NCBI GenBank assembly: GCA_030017895.1
Contig: JASEGV010000007.1
Coordinates: forward strand, 1 to 64,000
Direction of reading: 5' to 3'
Length of the DNA stretch: 64,000 nucleotides
From: Bacteroidota bacterium
Lineage (GTDB): Bacteria; Bacteroidota; Ignavibacteria; UBA10030; BY39
In this document: positions 9,049 to 17,592 of the stretch, piece by piece
Position numbering within the stretch: position 1 is the first letter of the stretch
Layout of the letters: every line of letters starts with the position of its first letter
Position numbers and translations under genes: made by a program
Notes under the pieces: model-generated
The model's database searches: none
Told to the model about the DNA's origin: nothing
The model's input: the letters and a program-made list of their open reading frames with translations, nothing else

Positions 9049-10746
9049 ATGGATAACAAATCAAACATACTATTTCAATTTGCTTTACTTCTTTTTTTGT
9101 GGAGCATTTCATACTCACAAACGGAAAATGTTCCGGCAAACCATCCGATTTACAGTTTTTTGAAACGGATGGAATTAAAAAATATCATCAGTAATTATCA
9201 CGATGCAGTACTCCCACTTTCGCGACAGGATGTTGCCCACTTCATTGTGCAGGTTCAAGAAAATAAAACCCAACTTACAAACACAGAAAATAATTTTTTA
9301 AATGATTACTTAATTGAATTTGAATTTGACATCAAGAAGTCATTGGATAATTCGTTCTCTTTGTTCGGTGGAAGTAATGATGTAGTTTCCGGAATGGTGC
9401 GCGGAACTTTCCACGATCAAGAGAAACATATTTATACTTATTCAGATAGTATTCTCTCAGTTTTCGTAAATGGGTTGATAAACATAGACTTCAGGCGTTC
9501 AACCGGTGATGGTTTGCACGCGAAAGCTTCTTTCGTTGAAGTCGGTCCAAGATTGCGAGGTACTATTTACGACAAATTAGGTTACTACTTCCAACTTACA
9601 AATGCACAGTTCTGGGGAAATCGCGAAGTACTGCAGCGCGATAAACGCATCAGTCAAAGTTATGCATTGTCAACACCTGAAGCAAAAAATTTTGATTTCG
9701 TTGAAGGGTATTTGAGATATGATGCGGGAATAATTTCTGCGCAAGTGGGACGAGAGCGGGTTTTATGGGGAAACAGTTATGGCGACAAGCTCTTTATTTC
9801 CGATTATCATCGTGTTTTCGATGCTGTGCGGATGGATGCTGAATACAAAAATTTCAAATACACCTTTTTACACGGTTGGCTTCTTGGCAAGCCAGGTAAG
9901 TATTTGCCGCTAAATAACGGCGATAGCGAACCGATCGTGGCTGATAAATACATCGCTGCTCACCGGTTTGAATTTGCTATCAATAATTATTTAGATTTAG
10001 GTATTCAGGAATTATCAATATACAGCAACCGGTCTGTCGATTTGGGCTACTTGAATCCACTCACATTTTTCGAATCGGTTCAGAGGTCGCGTCAGGAAAG
10101 AGACAACGGTTTTCTTGCTTTTGATATTCAGGTTCGACCCTTCCAAGGTTACGAAATTCAAAGCACGCTTTTTTTTGATGATATCGAAATTCCAAAATTA
10201 GGGAAGGACAGATGGGAAAATAAATACGCCTTACAATTTGGATTGATGGCTGTTGACCCGTTGAATATTCCTAACACAAATTTGATGATCGAATACACAC
10301 GCGTTGATCCTTATATGTTCTCGCACAACCGTTCACGGGAGAATGAGTATTCGAGCAACAATGTATTATTGGGGACTCAAATCGGTCCGAATGCTGAAAG
10401 TTGGTTCTTCAAGTTAGACCATTTTTTCTCCAATCGCTTAACATTAACTACTCAATTCGAAATCCAATGGTCGGGCGAAAACTCGTACGATTCATCTGGC
10501 ATTTTATTTACAAACGTCGGAGGCAATTTTTTGCAACCGTTTCGTGATGGTTTAGATAAACCACCTACAAAGTTTTTAGATGGAATATTAAATAAAAAAT
10601 ATATAGGACAATTTTATGTATCATACGAAATCATAAACGACGTTTGGTTCGATCTGAAATACGAGTGGAATTTAACTCATAAAAAAAATCCCATACCTGA
10701 TATTGAGCGTCATAATTTTGGTGGAGCCATTAGAATTGATTTTTAG
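9049..10746 (+). CDS. Capsule assembly Wzi-family outer-membrane protein
   Basis: About 565 residues from the ATG at 9049 (a start at 9022 would overlap the previous gene and put nine extra residues before the signal peptide). A signal peptide (to about residue 24, ending SYSQ) is followed by HPIYSFLKRMELKNIISNYHDAVLPLSR, the typical N-terminal region of this family. Many amphipathic strands then follow, with GRERVLWGNSYGDKLFIS near residue 240. The protein ends in a strand with terminal Phe (RIDF), as expected for an outer-membrane barrel. Wzi-type proteins anchor capsule at the surface; neighbouring ugd and decarboxylase genes fit this. Confidence 0.75.
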   Translation: MDNKSNILFQFALLLFLWSISYSQTENVPANHPIYSFLKRMELKNIISNYHDAVLPLSRQDVAHFIVQVQENKTQLTNTENNFLNDYLIEFEFDIKKSLDNSFSLFGGSNDVVSGMVRGTFHDQEKHIYTYSDSILSVFVNGLINIDFRRSTGDGLHAKASFVEVGPRLRGTIYDKLGYYFQLTNAQFWGNREVLQRDKRISQSYALSTPEAKNFDFVEGYLRYDAGIISAQVGRERVLWGNSYGDKLFISDYHRVFDAVRMDAEYKNFKYTFLHGWLLGKPGKYLPLNNGDSEPIVADKYIAAHRFEFAINNYLDLGIQELSIYSNRSVDLGYLNPLTFFESVQRSRQERDNGFLAFDIQVRPFQGYEIQSTLFFDDIEIPKLGKDRWENKYALQFGLMAVDPLNIPNTNLMIEYTRVDPYMFSHNRSRENEYSSNNVLLGTQIGPNAESWFFKLDHFFSNRLTLTTQFEIQWSGENSYDSSGILFTNVGGNFLQPFRDGLDKPPTKFLDGILNKKYIGQFYVSYEIINDVWFDLKYEWNLTHKKNPIPDIERHNFGGAIRIDF

Positions 10747-10796
10747 TAATTAATTGGATAAATTCTTTAAAAATTGAATCAAAAAAGGAGAAAGAT

Positions 10797-11264
10797 ATGA
10801 TAGATATAGAAGTTAAAGCCCCCAATTTTAGTTTATTCGATACCGACCGTAAAGAAAGGTCGCTCGACGAATTTAAGGGTAAAAAAGTTGTGCTTGCTTT
10901 TTTTCCCGGTGCATTTACTGGTGCTTGTACAAAAGAAATGTGTGCTCTAAGAGATGCGATGGCAAATTTTAATGAAATGAATGCACAAGTAGTAGGTGTA
11001 AGTGTCGATTCACCTTTTGCGAATAAAGCCTTTGCAGATGCAAACAAACTAAGTTTCCCGCTGTTGAGCGATTATAAACGGGAAGTCTCGCAAACTTATT
11101 GCGGCTTGTACAATGATTTTGCCGGACTAAAAGATTATCGGGCAGCGAAGAGATCAGTATTTGTGCTTGATCAAAGCGGAGTTGTGAAGTACAAGTGGAT
11201 AACTGAAGAACCTGGAAAAGAACCACCGTATGATGAAATAACAAATATTCTGAATACATTCTAA
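10797..11264 (+). CDS. Peroxiredoxin (AhpC/TSA family, AhpE/Prx5-like)
   Basis: 155 residues. The peroxidatic cysteine is C44 in PGAFTGACTKEMC, with a second cysteine at C49. It reduces peroxides with electrons from thioredoxin or a similar donor. A good ribosome-binding site (AAAAGGAGA) precedes the ATG. It is followed after 12 bases by a second, different peroxiredoxin, so the pair forms a peroxide-defence unit. Confidence 0.88.
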   Translation: MIDIEVKAPNFSLFDTDRKERSLDEFKGKKVVLAFFPGAFTGACTKEMCALRDAMANFNEMNAQVVGVSVDSPFANKAFADANKLSFPLLSDYKREVSQTYCGLYNDFAGLKDYRAAKRSVFVLDQSGVVKYKWITEEPGKEPPYDEITNILNTF

Positions 11265-11276
11265 CGGGATAAAAAT

Positions 11277-11750
11277 ATGTCAGCAAAAGCTGAAAAGGAA
11301 TTGAGTGTTGGAGATTCCGCTCCCAACTTTACGCTTTTCTCTAACGAAGGAAAAAAAGTTTATCTGTCCGATTATTTAGGAAAGAAAGTAGTTTTATATT
11401 TCTATCCGAAAGATATGACCCCTGGTTGCACAACGGAGTCATGTTCGTTTCGTGATAATTATTCTAAAATAAAAAAACGAGGAGCAGTTATTTTAGGTAT
11501 CAGTGCCGATTCAATACAGTCGCATCAAAAATTCATCGACAAATATGATTTACCGTTTCTACTGTTGAGCGATGAAAACAAGGAAGTCTCGAAAGCATAC
11601 GGTGTTTGGAAACAGAAATCATTTTTAGGTAAGAAATATTTGGGTATCGAGCGATCAACTTTTATTATCGATGAAGAAGGAAAAATAAAAGCCATTCTCA
11701 GAAAAGTAAAAGTTTCAGGGCATACCGAAGAAGTATTACAAAACATATAA
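11277..11750 (+). CDS. bcp: Thioredoxin-dependent thiol peroxidase Bcp
   Basis: 157 residues. The Bcp/PrxQ signature YFYPKDMTPGCTTESCSFRD contains the peroxidatic C51 and the resolving C56, five residues apart as usual for this subfamily. It removes hydrogen peroxide and organic peroxides in the cytoplasm. It lies directly after another peroxiredoxin gene and 10 bases before the pterin synthase gene. Confidence 0.92.
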   Translation: MSAKAEKELSVGDSAPNFTLFSNEGKKVYLSDYLGKKVVLYFYPKDMTPGCTTESCSFRDNYSKIKKRGAVILGISADSIQSHQKFIDKYDLPFLLLSDENKEVSKAYGVWKQKSFLGKKYLGIERSTFIIDEEGKIKAILRKVKVSGHTEEVLQNI

Positions 11751-11760
11751 ACAAAAAAAT

Positions 11761-12168
11761 ATGGTATATATAACAAGAAAAGAATATTTTTGTGCATCGC
11801 ATCGTCTTTACAACGAATCGTTCACTGACGAGGAGAATTACGAAACTTTTGGAAAGTGCTCAAATCCTGCAGGACATGGTCATAATTACGAGTTATCCGT
11901 AACCGTAGCCGGTGAGCCTGACCCGAAAACGGGAATGATCATAGATTTGAAAAAACTTTCCGACTTAATCAAAGAAGAAATAATCGATAAAGTTGATCAC
12001 AAAAATTTAAATGTAGATGTAGATTTTTTACAAGGAGTAATTCCGACTACAGAGAATCTTGCGAGAATATTTTGGAAGATATTAAATCCTAAAATCAAAC
12101 TTGGAAAATTGTATTCCATCCAAATTTCAGAAACGACAAAAAACTTTACCGAATATCGGGGAGAATAG
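11761..12168 (+). CDS. 6-pyruvoyl-tetrahydropterin synthase, mammalian-type active site
   Basis: 135 residues. Zinc ligands are H14 (ASHRLY), H39 and H41; the catalytic cysteine is C33. The spacing C-x5-HGH (CSNPAGHGH) and the block [13 protein letters not shown]...DHKNLNVDV...TTENLA match animal PTPS far better than E. coli QueD, which has C-x3-HGH. The enzyme is therefore more likely to turn dihydroneopterin triphosphate into 6-pyruvoyl tetrahydropterin for tetrahydrobiopterin than to make the queuosine precursor. It is immediately followed by folE (one base apart) and two SDR genes; no queC, queE or queF is nearby. Confidence 0.85.
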   Translation: MVYITRKEYFCASHRLYNESFTDEENYETFGKCSNPAGHGHNYELSVTVAGEPDPKTGMIIDLKKLSDLIKEEIIDKVDHKNLNVDVDFLQGVIPTTENLARIFWKILNPKIKLGKLYSIQISETTKNFTEYRGE

Positions 12169-12169
12169 T

Positions 12170-12751
12170 ATGGCAGAAAAGAAAATCGACTCTTCAGCTT
12201 TCCAGAATCATATCAAAGGAATATTAGAATTAGTAGGTGAAAATCCGAACCGAGAAGGTTTGCAGCGGACACCCGCTCGCGTCGCAAAAGCGTGGGAATA
12301 TTTTACAAGCGGCTACGATAAAGACGCCAAACAAATTTTGGTGAGTGCAGTTTTTCGTGAAAAATATAACGAGATGGTTATAGTAAAGGATATAGATTTT
12401 TTCAGTATGTGCGAGCATCATCTTTTGCCTTTTTACGGGAAAGTACACATTGCGTACATTCCTGATGGAAAAATTTTAGGATTGAGTAAAATACCACGTA
12501 TCGTAGAAGTTTATAGTCGTAGGCTTCAAGTTCAGGAACGGATGACTCAAGAAATCGCCGATACACTTTATGAAACACTTGAACCTGACGGAGTGGGCGT
12601 TGTAATCGAAGCCCGTCATTTGTGTATGATGATGCGCGGCGTTGAGAAACAGAATTCGCTTGCAACTACGAGTGCAATGTTGGGCTCGTTCCGCGAAGAC
12701 GAAAAAACAAGGAATGAATTCCTGAAACTGATTTCAACTAAATTAGTGTAA
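12170..12751 (+). CDS. folE: GTP cyclohydrolase I
   Basis: 193 residues from the ATG at 12170, one base after the PTPS stop; an upstream in-frame start at 12101 lies inside the PTPS gene and is not used. Zinc ligands are in the CEHHLLPF motif and in [10 protein letters not shown]. It converts GTP to 7,8-dihydroneopterin triphosphate, the substrate of the PTPS encoded just upstream, and also feeds folate. The gene order PTPS-folE-SDR-SDR suggests a pterin operon. Confidence 0.95.
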   Translation: MAEKKIDSSAFQNHIKGILELVGENPNREGLQRTPARVAKAWEYFTSGYDKDAKQILVSAVFREKYNEMVIVKDIDFFSMCEHHLLPFYGKVHIAYIPDGKILGLSKIPRIVEVYSRRLQVQERMTQEIADTLYETLEPDGVGVVIEARHLCMMMRGVEKQNSLATTSAMLGSFREDEKTRNEFLKLISTKLV

Positions 12752-12757
12752 AGCAAA

Positions 12758-13483
12758 ATGGTTCAAGAATTTCGACAGCCGGTTGTCTGGATAACGGGAG
12801 CCGGAAGAGGCATCGGAAGGGAAATTGCAATTCAGTTTTCATTGATTGGCTGTAAGGTTGTACTTACATCACGAACAGTACGAGAGCTTACCTCAGTTCA
12901 AAAAGAGATTACTAAACTTGGCGGCGAAGCTTTTGTTATTCGATGCGATATCGGAAAGGCTTCTGAAATTTCAAGAGCACATAAATCAATCGTAAATAAA
13001 TTAGGCAGCGTGGATGTTCTTATCGATAATGCAGGAATCACATCCTTCAAAAAGTTCGAGGAGACCTCATTGGAAGATTTCGACTCGATCGTTAGAACAA
13101 ATTTAAGGGGTGCGTTTTTATGTATAAAAGAAGTTCTTCCTGATATGATTAAACGAAAAGATGGTTGGATAATAAACATCGCATCGGTGGTTGCGGTAAA
13201 AACTTTCAAAAATTCCTCCGCTTACAGTGCTGCAAAAGCTGGTTTGGTTGCGATGCTTCGGGTACTGCGTGAAGAAGTACGACAGCACAATGTGAAAGTA
13301 TTAACAATTTTCCCTGGTGCAACCTCTACCAAAATTTGGGGGACTAAACTTCAAAAACTTTCTAAAAAGATGATGGATGCAAAAAGTGTAGCTGAAACTG
13401 TATTATCGCTGTATCGTTTAAAATTAAAAGATGCTTTTGTAGAAGAATTGATCATACGACCAACATTAGGAGACTTGGAATGA
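12758..13483 (+). CDS. SDR oxidoreductase, probable sepiapterin reductase
   Basis: 241 residues. NAD(P)-binding TGAGRGIGREIA lies near residue 14, the NAG motif follows, and the catalytic Ser-Tyr-Lys lies in NIASVVAVKTFKNSSAYSAAKAG. The C terminus VEELIIRPTLGDLE and the FPGATSTKIWG segment resemble, from memory, the Chlorobaculum tepidum sepiapterin reductase (VEEIILRPTSGD, PGAVYTPMWG). Context with GTP cyclohydrolase I and a mammalian-type PTPS supports a role in reducing 6-pyruvoyl tetrahydropterin. A general 3-oxoacyl-ACP reductase function cannot be excluded. Confidence 0.7.
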   Translation: MVQEFRQPVVWITGAGRGIGREIAIQFSLIGCKVVLTSRTVRELTSVQKEITKLGGEAFVIRCDIGKASEISRAHKSIVNKLGSVDVLIDNAGITSFKKFEETSLEDFDSIVRTNLRGAFLCIKEVLPDMIKRKDGWIINIASVVAVKTFKNSSAYSAAKAGLVAMLRVLREEVRQHNVKVLTIFPGATSTKIWGTKLQKLSKKMMDAKSVAETVLSLYRLKLKDAFVEELIIRPTLGDLE

Positions 13484-14190
13484 ATGAATTACAGAACAAG
13501 GTAGCAATTGTAACAGGTGCCGGCAGAGGAATTGGAAAATCGATCGCGATTGCTTTAGCTGAAAAGGGAGCCGATGTTGCACTTGTCTCGAGGACATTAA
13601 CAGAATTAAAATCGAACGCAGCTATTATCGAAAAAATCGGAAGGAAAGCACTACCCATCTTCGCTGATATTTCAAACGAACAACACGTTGATATTATGGT
13701 CAAAGAGGTAGTCAATAAATTCGGGAAAATTGATGTGCTTGTGAATAATGCTGGAGTAGGTTACTTTTCAAAAGTAGCGGAAATGAAATTGGAAGAGTTC
13801 GACCAAATGTTCTCGGTAAATATGCGTGGATTGTTTTTAGCAACAAAATCGGTGTTGCCTTATATGATAGAACAGAATAGCGGAGATATAATAAATATTT
13901 CCTCGTTAGCAGGGAGAAATGCTTTTGTAGGCGGCGCCGGTTATTCAGCAACAAAGTGGGCGGTAATTGGCTTTGCTCGCAGTTTAATGTTAGAAGTCCG
14001 GCAACACAATATTCGTGTAATAACTATATGCCCGGGATCTGTTAACACTTCATTCTCTGATAAAGTAAAAAACCCCTCTCAAATGCCGCAGCCGGAAGAT
14101 ATTGCAAAAGTTGTTGTAGAGGCTTTAGCGATGCCTCGCAATGTTATGGTCAGCGAAATTGACGTAAGACCTACAAACCCCGATTGGTAA
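13480..14190 (+). CDS. SDR oxidoreductase, second copy in pterin operon
   Basis: 236 residues with TGAGRGIGKSIA near residue 12, the NNAGVG motif and a catalytic Tyr-Lys in GGAGYSATKWA. The start overlaps the previous SDR by 4 bases (ATGA), implying translational coupling. Its C terminus (MVSEIDVRPTNPDW) is related to that of the preceding gene. It could catalyse the other carbonyl reduction in tetrahydrobiopterin formation or act in an unrelated reduction. It resembles FabG-like enzymes in general. Confidence 0.7.
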   Translation: MNELQNKVAIVTGAGRGIGKSIAIALAEKGADVALVSRTLTELKSNAAIIEKIGRKALPIFADISNEQHVDIMVKEVVNKFGKIDVLVNNAGVGYFSKVAEMKLEEFDQMFSVNMRGLFLATKSVLPYMIEQNSGDIINISSLAGRNAFVGGAGYSATKWAVIGFARSLMLEVRQHNIRVITICPGSVNTSFSDKVKNPSQMPQPEDIAKVVVEALAMPRNVMVSEIDVRPTNPDW

Positions 14191-14197
14191 AATAAAA

Positions 14198-14222
14198 CCC
14201 GTTAATGGACTTCACTAACGGG
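14198..14222. terminator. Hairpin between convergent genes
   Basis: CCCGTTA and TAACGGG pair around an 11-base loop, between the convergent ends of the SDR gene and the Spy-like gene. There is no long T run on either side, so it may serve both directions weakly. Confidence 0.5.
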
Positions 14223-14237
14223 ATATTGAAATCGTGT

Positions 14238-14807
14238 TTATTCTTTATCGCAACAAGGCTTGTCGCAATCGCCCATTCTAAATTGCATCATTTTTTTACC
14301 TCTGCCCCCAAATTCTTTCATCATACCTTTCATACCTGGACCGCCCCGCATCTCAAGTTTTTCTTTCCAAAATATTTGTTGTTTATCATCTAATATCTTG
14401 TTCACAGCAAACCAATGATCGAGATGATTTAGACGAAGCCTTACACGCAAATCTGCAATCTCTCTCATCTTTTTTTCAATTGCCGTCCGATCTAACTTAT
14501 CAGCACTGAACAGTTCTTTCAGCTCGATTCCGGCAGTTTTAACTTTTGCCTGTGCATCGGTTTGTTTCTTCTGAATTTCAAATCGCAGTTTGTCGAATTG
14601 CTTTTTTTGTTCATCAGTCAGATTCAACTTTTTCATCTTATGCATCATCGGTGGAAGATCAAAATCTATATCATCGTTCTCAATGATTTCAACCTTCGAT
14701 CCTTGCTTCTTGATGATCTTGATATCCTTTTCCATTTGAGCATAAACAGCCGTAAAACCTATGGCTATTAATATTAAAATGGCGATAAGAACATTTTTGT
14801 GTTTCAT
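14238..14807 (-). CDS. Spy/CpxP-like periplasmic protein
   Basis: 189 residues with a signal peptide (1-23). A helical middle part carries the LTDEQKKQFDKLRFEI segment, a form of the LTxxQ motif of Spy/CpxP proteins, which act as periplasmic chaperones or metal-stress sensors. The C terminus is Met/Gly-rich (RGGPGMKGMMKEFGGRG) and ends in CDKPCCDKE, so metal binding is plausible. It is divergent from the next gene, with overlapping promoter elements between them. Target and inducer are unknown. Confidence 0.7.
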   Translation of the reverse strand: MKHKNVLIAILILIAIGFTAVYAQMEKDIKIIKKQGSKVEIIENDDIDFDLPPMMHKMKKLNLTDEQKKQFDKLRFEIQKKQTDAQAKVKTAGIELKELFSADKLDRTAIEKKMREIADLRVRLRLNHLDHWFAVNKILDDKQQIFWKEKLEMRGGPGMKGMMKEFGGRGKKMMQFRMGDCDKPCCDKE

Positions 14808-14835
14808 AAATTATCCTTTCAAATTATTGTTTATT

Positions 14836-14864
14836 TTATTAGATTAACTACACCGATTTGACAA
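14836..14864 (-). promoter_or_regulatory. Sigma70-like promoter of the Spy-like gene
   Basis: On the minus strand TTGTCA (14864-14859), a 17-bp spacer and TAATAA (14841-14836). Its -35 box overlaps that of the divergent promoter on the plus strand. Confidence 0.45.
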
Positions 14865-14886
14865 TATTCTGACTACGAGGTTTAAT
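14858..14886 (+). promoter_or_regulatory. Sigma70-like promoter of the 14902 gene
   Basis: TTGACA (14858-14863), a 17-bp spacer and TTTAAT (14881-14886). The ATG lies 15 bases after the -10 box, so the leader would be very short. Confidence 0.45.
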
Positions 14887-14901
14887 TGGTAGTAAAAACC
14901 A

Positions 14902-15279
14902 ATGAATAAAGAAGAAATAAGGTTAATTTTAATCGTATTTTTAGTATGTTCTACTATAATTACGGTGAAGGAAATATTTACGGTGTATTCAGTAGATGTT
15001 GAAACAAATCCACATTTTCTGTTTCCCGATGGAAACTCTACTACAACAATCAGTGTTGTAAGTTTGAATCGCTTCGGTTTTGGTGTTCCTTTCAGAGCAA
15101 TCAAAACTGAATTTGTAATTATAGAAGGTTATAAAAATATAGAAATCTTATCAAAGGAAGCCAATAAATTAACAATCAAATCTCGGTACGAAGTCGGAAA
15201 AGTAATAGTCCTAATTAAAAACGAATACACGTTAATTCCGATAAAGGTTGAAATACCCATCATAAAACCTACTGCATAG
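14902..15279 (+). CDS. Membrane-anchored protein with Ig-like domain, unknown function
   Basis: 125 residues. One N-terminal hydrophobic helix (about residues 7-28) precedes an all-beta domain whose pattern (FPDGNSTTTISVVSLNRFGFGVPF) resembles invasin/bacterial Ig-like folds. It would be exposed in the periplasm. It is divergent from the Spy-like gene and 50 bases upstream of the TPR lipoprotein gene, with which it may be transcribed. No closer family was recognised. Confidence 0.55.
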   Translation: MNKEEIRLILIVFLVCSTIITVKEIFTVYSVDVETNPHFLFPDGNSTTTISVVSLNRFGFGVPFRAIKTEFVIIEGYKNIEILSKEANKLTIKSRYEVGKVIVLIKNEYTLIPIKVEIPIIKPTA

Positions 15280-15329
15280 TATTATGGCTTTGCATTTTTA
15301 TTAAATATTCACTAATATTAAACAAATAT

Positions 15330-17576
15330 ATGACTAACCGATTTATTTCTATCTCGAAAATTTTATTCCTCGGCTCCATATTTATTTTTGGCAGCGGATG
15401 CTCGGGTCCTATCGGAGAATATTTTTCTACTCGGTACGAAAATACGATGGGATATTTCAATTCATACTATAATGCAAAAAAACATTTTGACGATGCACTT
15501 TTAGAACTATACAAAAATCCTCCAAAATCGTTAGACACAAATTATTTTGCTCCTTACATCCCAAATCAGACTGTTCGCACCAAATTCAATATCGTAATTG
15601 AAAAAGCATCGAAGGTTATTCAGTTTTACCCTCGTAGCAAATGGGTTGACGATGCAATTATGATGATTGGTGAAATTTACTACTACGAAGACGACAACGA
15701 TCTGGCTCTAACAAAATTCAATGAATTAATTGAAAATTTCCCCGCAAGCAGTCATTTCTGGAAAGCTCGTTTATTGTATGCCCGCACCTTGTATAACATG
15801 GAAGCGTTCGACGAAGCTCTAAACTATACAGCAAAATATTCTTCACAAGCTTTCGACGCTGAAGAAGAAAGCATTGCTGCAGAGTTATACTTGTTAGCAG
15901 GGCAAATATATTTAGAGCGGGGCGAATATGTTAAAGCCGAAAAATCATATTCACATGCTCTCAAAATAGATGCAGATGGAAAATTGTTGGCTATTGCGGC
16001 GTTTCAACAAGGAAGAATAAATGAACTGCTTCAAGAATATGATAAAGCAAGAATAGCATACAGTAATGTTGCTGATTACAAGCCAAATGAAAGTTTAAGA
16101 TTCCGTGCCGAATTAAATTCTGCTCGAATGTTAAGGGAATCAGGAAAACCCCAAAATGCGATTCAGCGTCTGTTTGAAATGAAGGATCAGGATTTAACAA
16201 CAGAATATTTTTCATACGTTGATTTAGAAATAGCGAATACTTATAACGTTATGGGAAAATATGAAAAAGCTTTAGACCAATATGAGATGGTTGATACCGT
16301 TTATAAAAAGACGGCCGCTTCGGCAAAGAGTTTTTATGCTCGCGGAGTGTTGTACGAATCAACGTTTCATGATTTTGGTGAAGCAAAATTTTATTACGAA
16401 AAAGCAAAAGTTGAAAATCCGCAGTCAGAAATTACACCGCTTGCAGTCAAAAAAGTTGATGCGTTAAATAAATATTTTTTATATCACAATAATATAAATA
16501 TTTATGATAGTTTGTTTTACTTGGCAATCAGAAGTGATTCCATAAAACGAGCGAACATCGGGATGGATACTACCTCTTTAACTGGAGTAGCAGTCGATTC
16601 TGTTAAACAAATTTCTATAACACAGAAAACAGATACATTATTACAACCTACGGCTGATTTGCCACAGGATACACTCACGGTTGATAGAAATGAAGAAGTT
16701 GTAGAATTTGATGACGATGTTATATTAGAGGATCCTTCGAGATTGAGACAAAAAATGAAGGAGGAGGTAGCAGCACCAAAGCCGGCAGTATTACCTCAGG
16801 TTTCGATAAGTGCAGACAGCGCCTTATACATAATTACAAAAAATCAATTCGAACTTGCAACATTGTTCATGTTAGAATTATCGCTTCCGGACTCGGCTGA
16901 GTTTTGGTTCGACATAGTTTCTAATAGTAATTTCAAACCTGTATTTTCACCTCGTGCTTACTATGCCTTAGCTGAAATTCATAGGCTGCGCGGAAATCAG
17001 CAGGCAGTCGATTCGTTGTACGGTTTACTTATAAAAGATTTCGGTAAATCAGATTATGCTATTCAGGCAAAGAAAATTAAGGGGATAACAGTAGAGATTG
17101 AAAAACCTCAGTTGGAAATATTGTACGAGAGAGCTTTAAAGTTAACGTATGAAAATAAACCTAAAGAGGCTCTCAAAATTTTTAGCAATATCGTTGCGAC
17201 CGATTCGAGTTCCGAACTCGCGACAAAATCATTTTATACATCAGGGTGGATTTTTGAAAACATTCTGAACAATAACGATAGTGCAAAGTTTTACTACCAA
17301 ACATTGCTTGATAAATATCCGAAATCTGTTTATGCGGAAAATGTAACAGGAAAAGTTGCAGTAGCTCAGGATACTTCAAAACTGTCGCAGTATGTGAAAA
17401 TTAAAGAAATAATTCCTCCACCTCCGCCACAACCCAAATTTACGCAAGGAGAGACCGCTAAAACCAAGACTGTTCAACCACAGAGGCAACGAGGTGAAAG
17501 AGATGCTCGAGAAGAAGATCAGGATGAATTTGACCCAACAGATTTCGAACAGGAAGACCCGCCGGATGGCGATTAA
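15330..17576 (+). CDS. TPR lipoprotein, PorW/SprE-like
   Basis: 748 residues. A lipoprotein signal (GSGCSG, cysteine near residue 24) precedes YENTMGYFNSYYNAKKHFDDAL, which resembles the start of PorW/SprE, the TPR lipoprotein linked to the type IX secretion system. TPR-like helix pairs occupy roughly residues 75-380 and 500-670; the middle (about 400-480) and the C-terminal 60 residues are low complexity (Pro, Gln, Glu, Asp). Exported proteins with C-terminal sorting domains occur in this window, consistent with such a system. BamD/YbgF-like function is the alternative. Confidence 0.65.
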   Translation: MTNRFISISKILFLGSIFIFGSGCSGPIGEYFSTRYENTMGYFNSYYNAKKHFDDALLELYKNPPKSLDTNYFAPYIPNQTVRTKFNIVIEKASKVIQFYPRSKWVDDAIMMIGEIYYYEDDNDLALTKFNELIENFPASSHFWKARLLYARTLYNMEAFDEALNYTAKYSSQAFDAEEESIAAELYLLAGQIYLERGEYVKAEKSYSHALKIDADGKLLAIAAFQQGRINELLQEYDKARIAYSNVADYKPNESLRFRAELNSARMLRESGKPQNAIQRLFEMKDQDLTTEYFSYVDLEIANTYNVMGKYEKALDQYEMVDTVYKKTAASAKSFYARGVLYESTFHDFGEAKFYYEKAKVENPQSEITPLAVKKVDALNKYFLYHNNINIYDSLFYLAIRSDSIKRANIGMDTTSLTGVAVDSVKQISITQKTDTLLQPTADLPQDTLTVDRNEEVVEFDDDVILEDPSRLRQKMKEEVAAPKPAVLPQVSISADSALYIITKNQFELATLFMLELSLPDSAEFWFDIVSNSNFKPVFSPRAYYALAEIHRLRGNQQAVDSLYGLLIKDFGKSDYAIQAKKIKGITVEIEKPQLEILYERALKLTYENKPKEALKIFSNIVATDSSSELATKSFYTSGWIFENILNNNDSAKFYYQTLLDKYPKSVYAENVTGKVAVAQDTSKLSQYVKIKEIIPPPPPQPKFTQGETAKTKTVQPQRQRGERDAREEDQDEFDPTDFEQEDPPDGD

Positions 17577-17592
17577 ATTTTTGGAATCAAAA

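Noticed and set aside
11761-12168. Plain QueD (queuosine) annotation
   Set aside because: The C-x5-HGH spacing and flanking blocks match animal-type PTPS, and folE plus two SDRs follow; no other queuosine gene is near. QueD-like side activity remains possible.
14205-14393. Small plus-strand frame after the SDR genes
   Set aside because: It runs antisense through the Spy-like gene and starts inside the hairpin between convergent genes.
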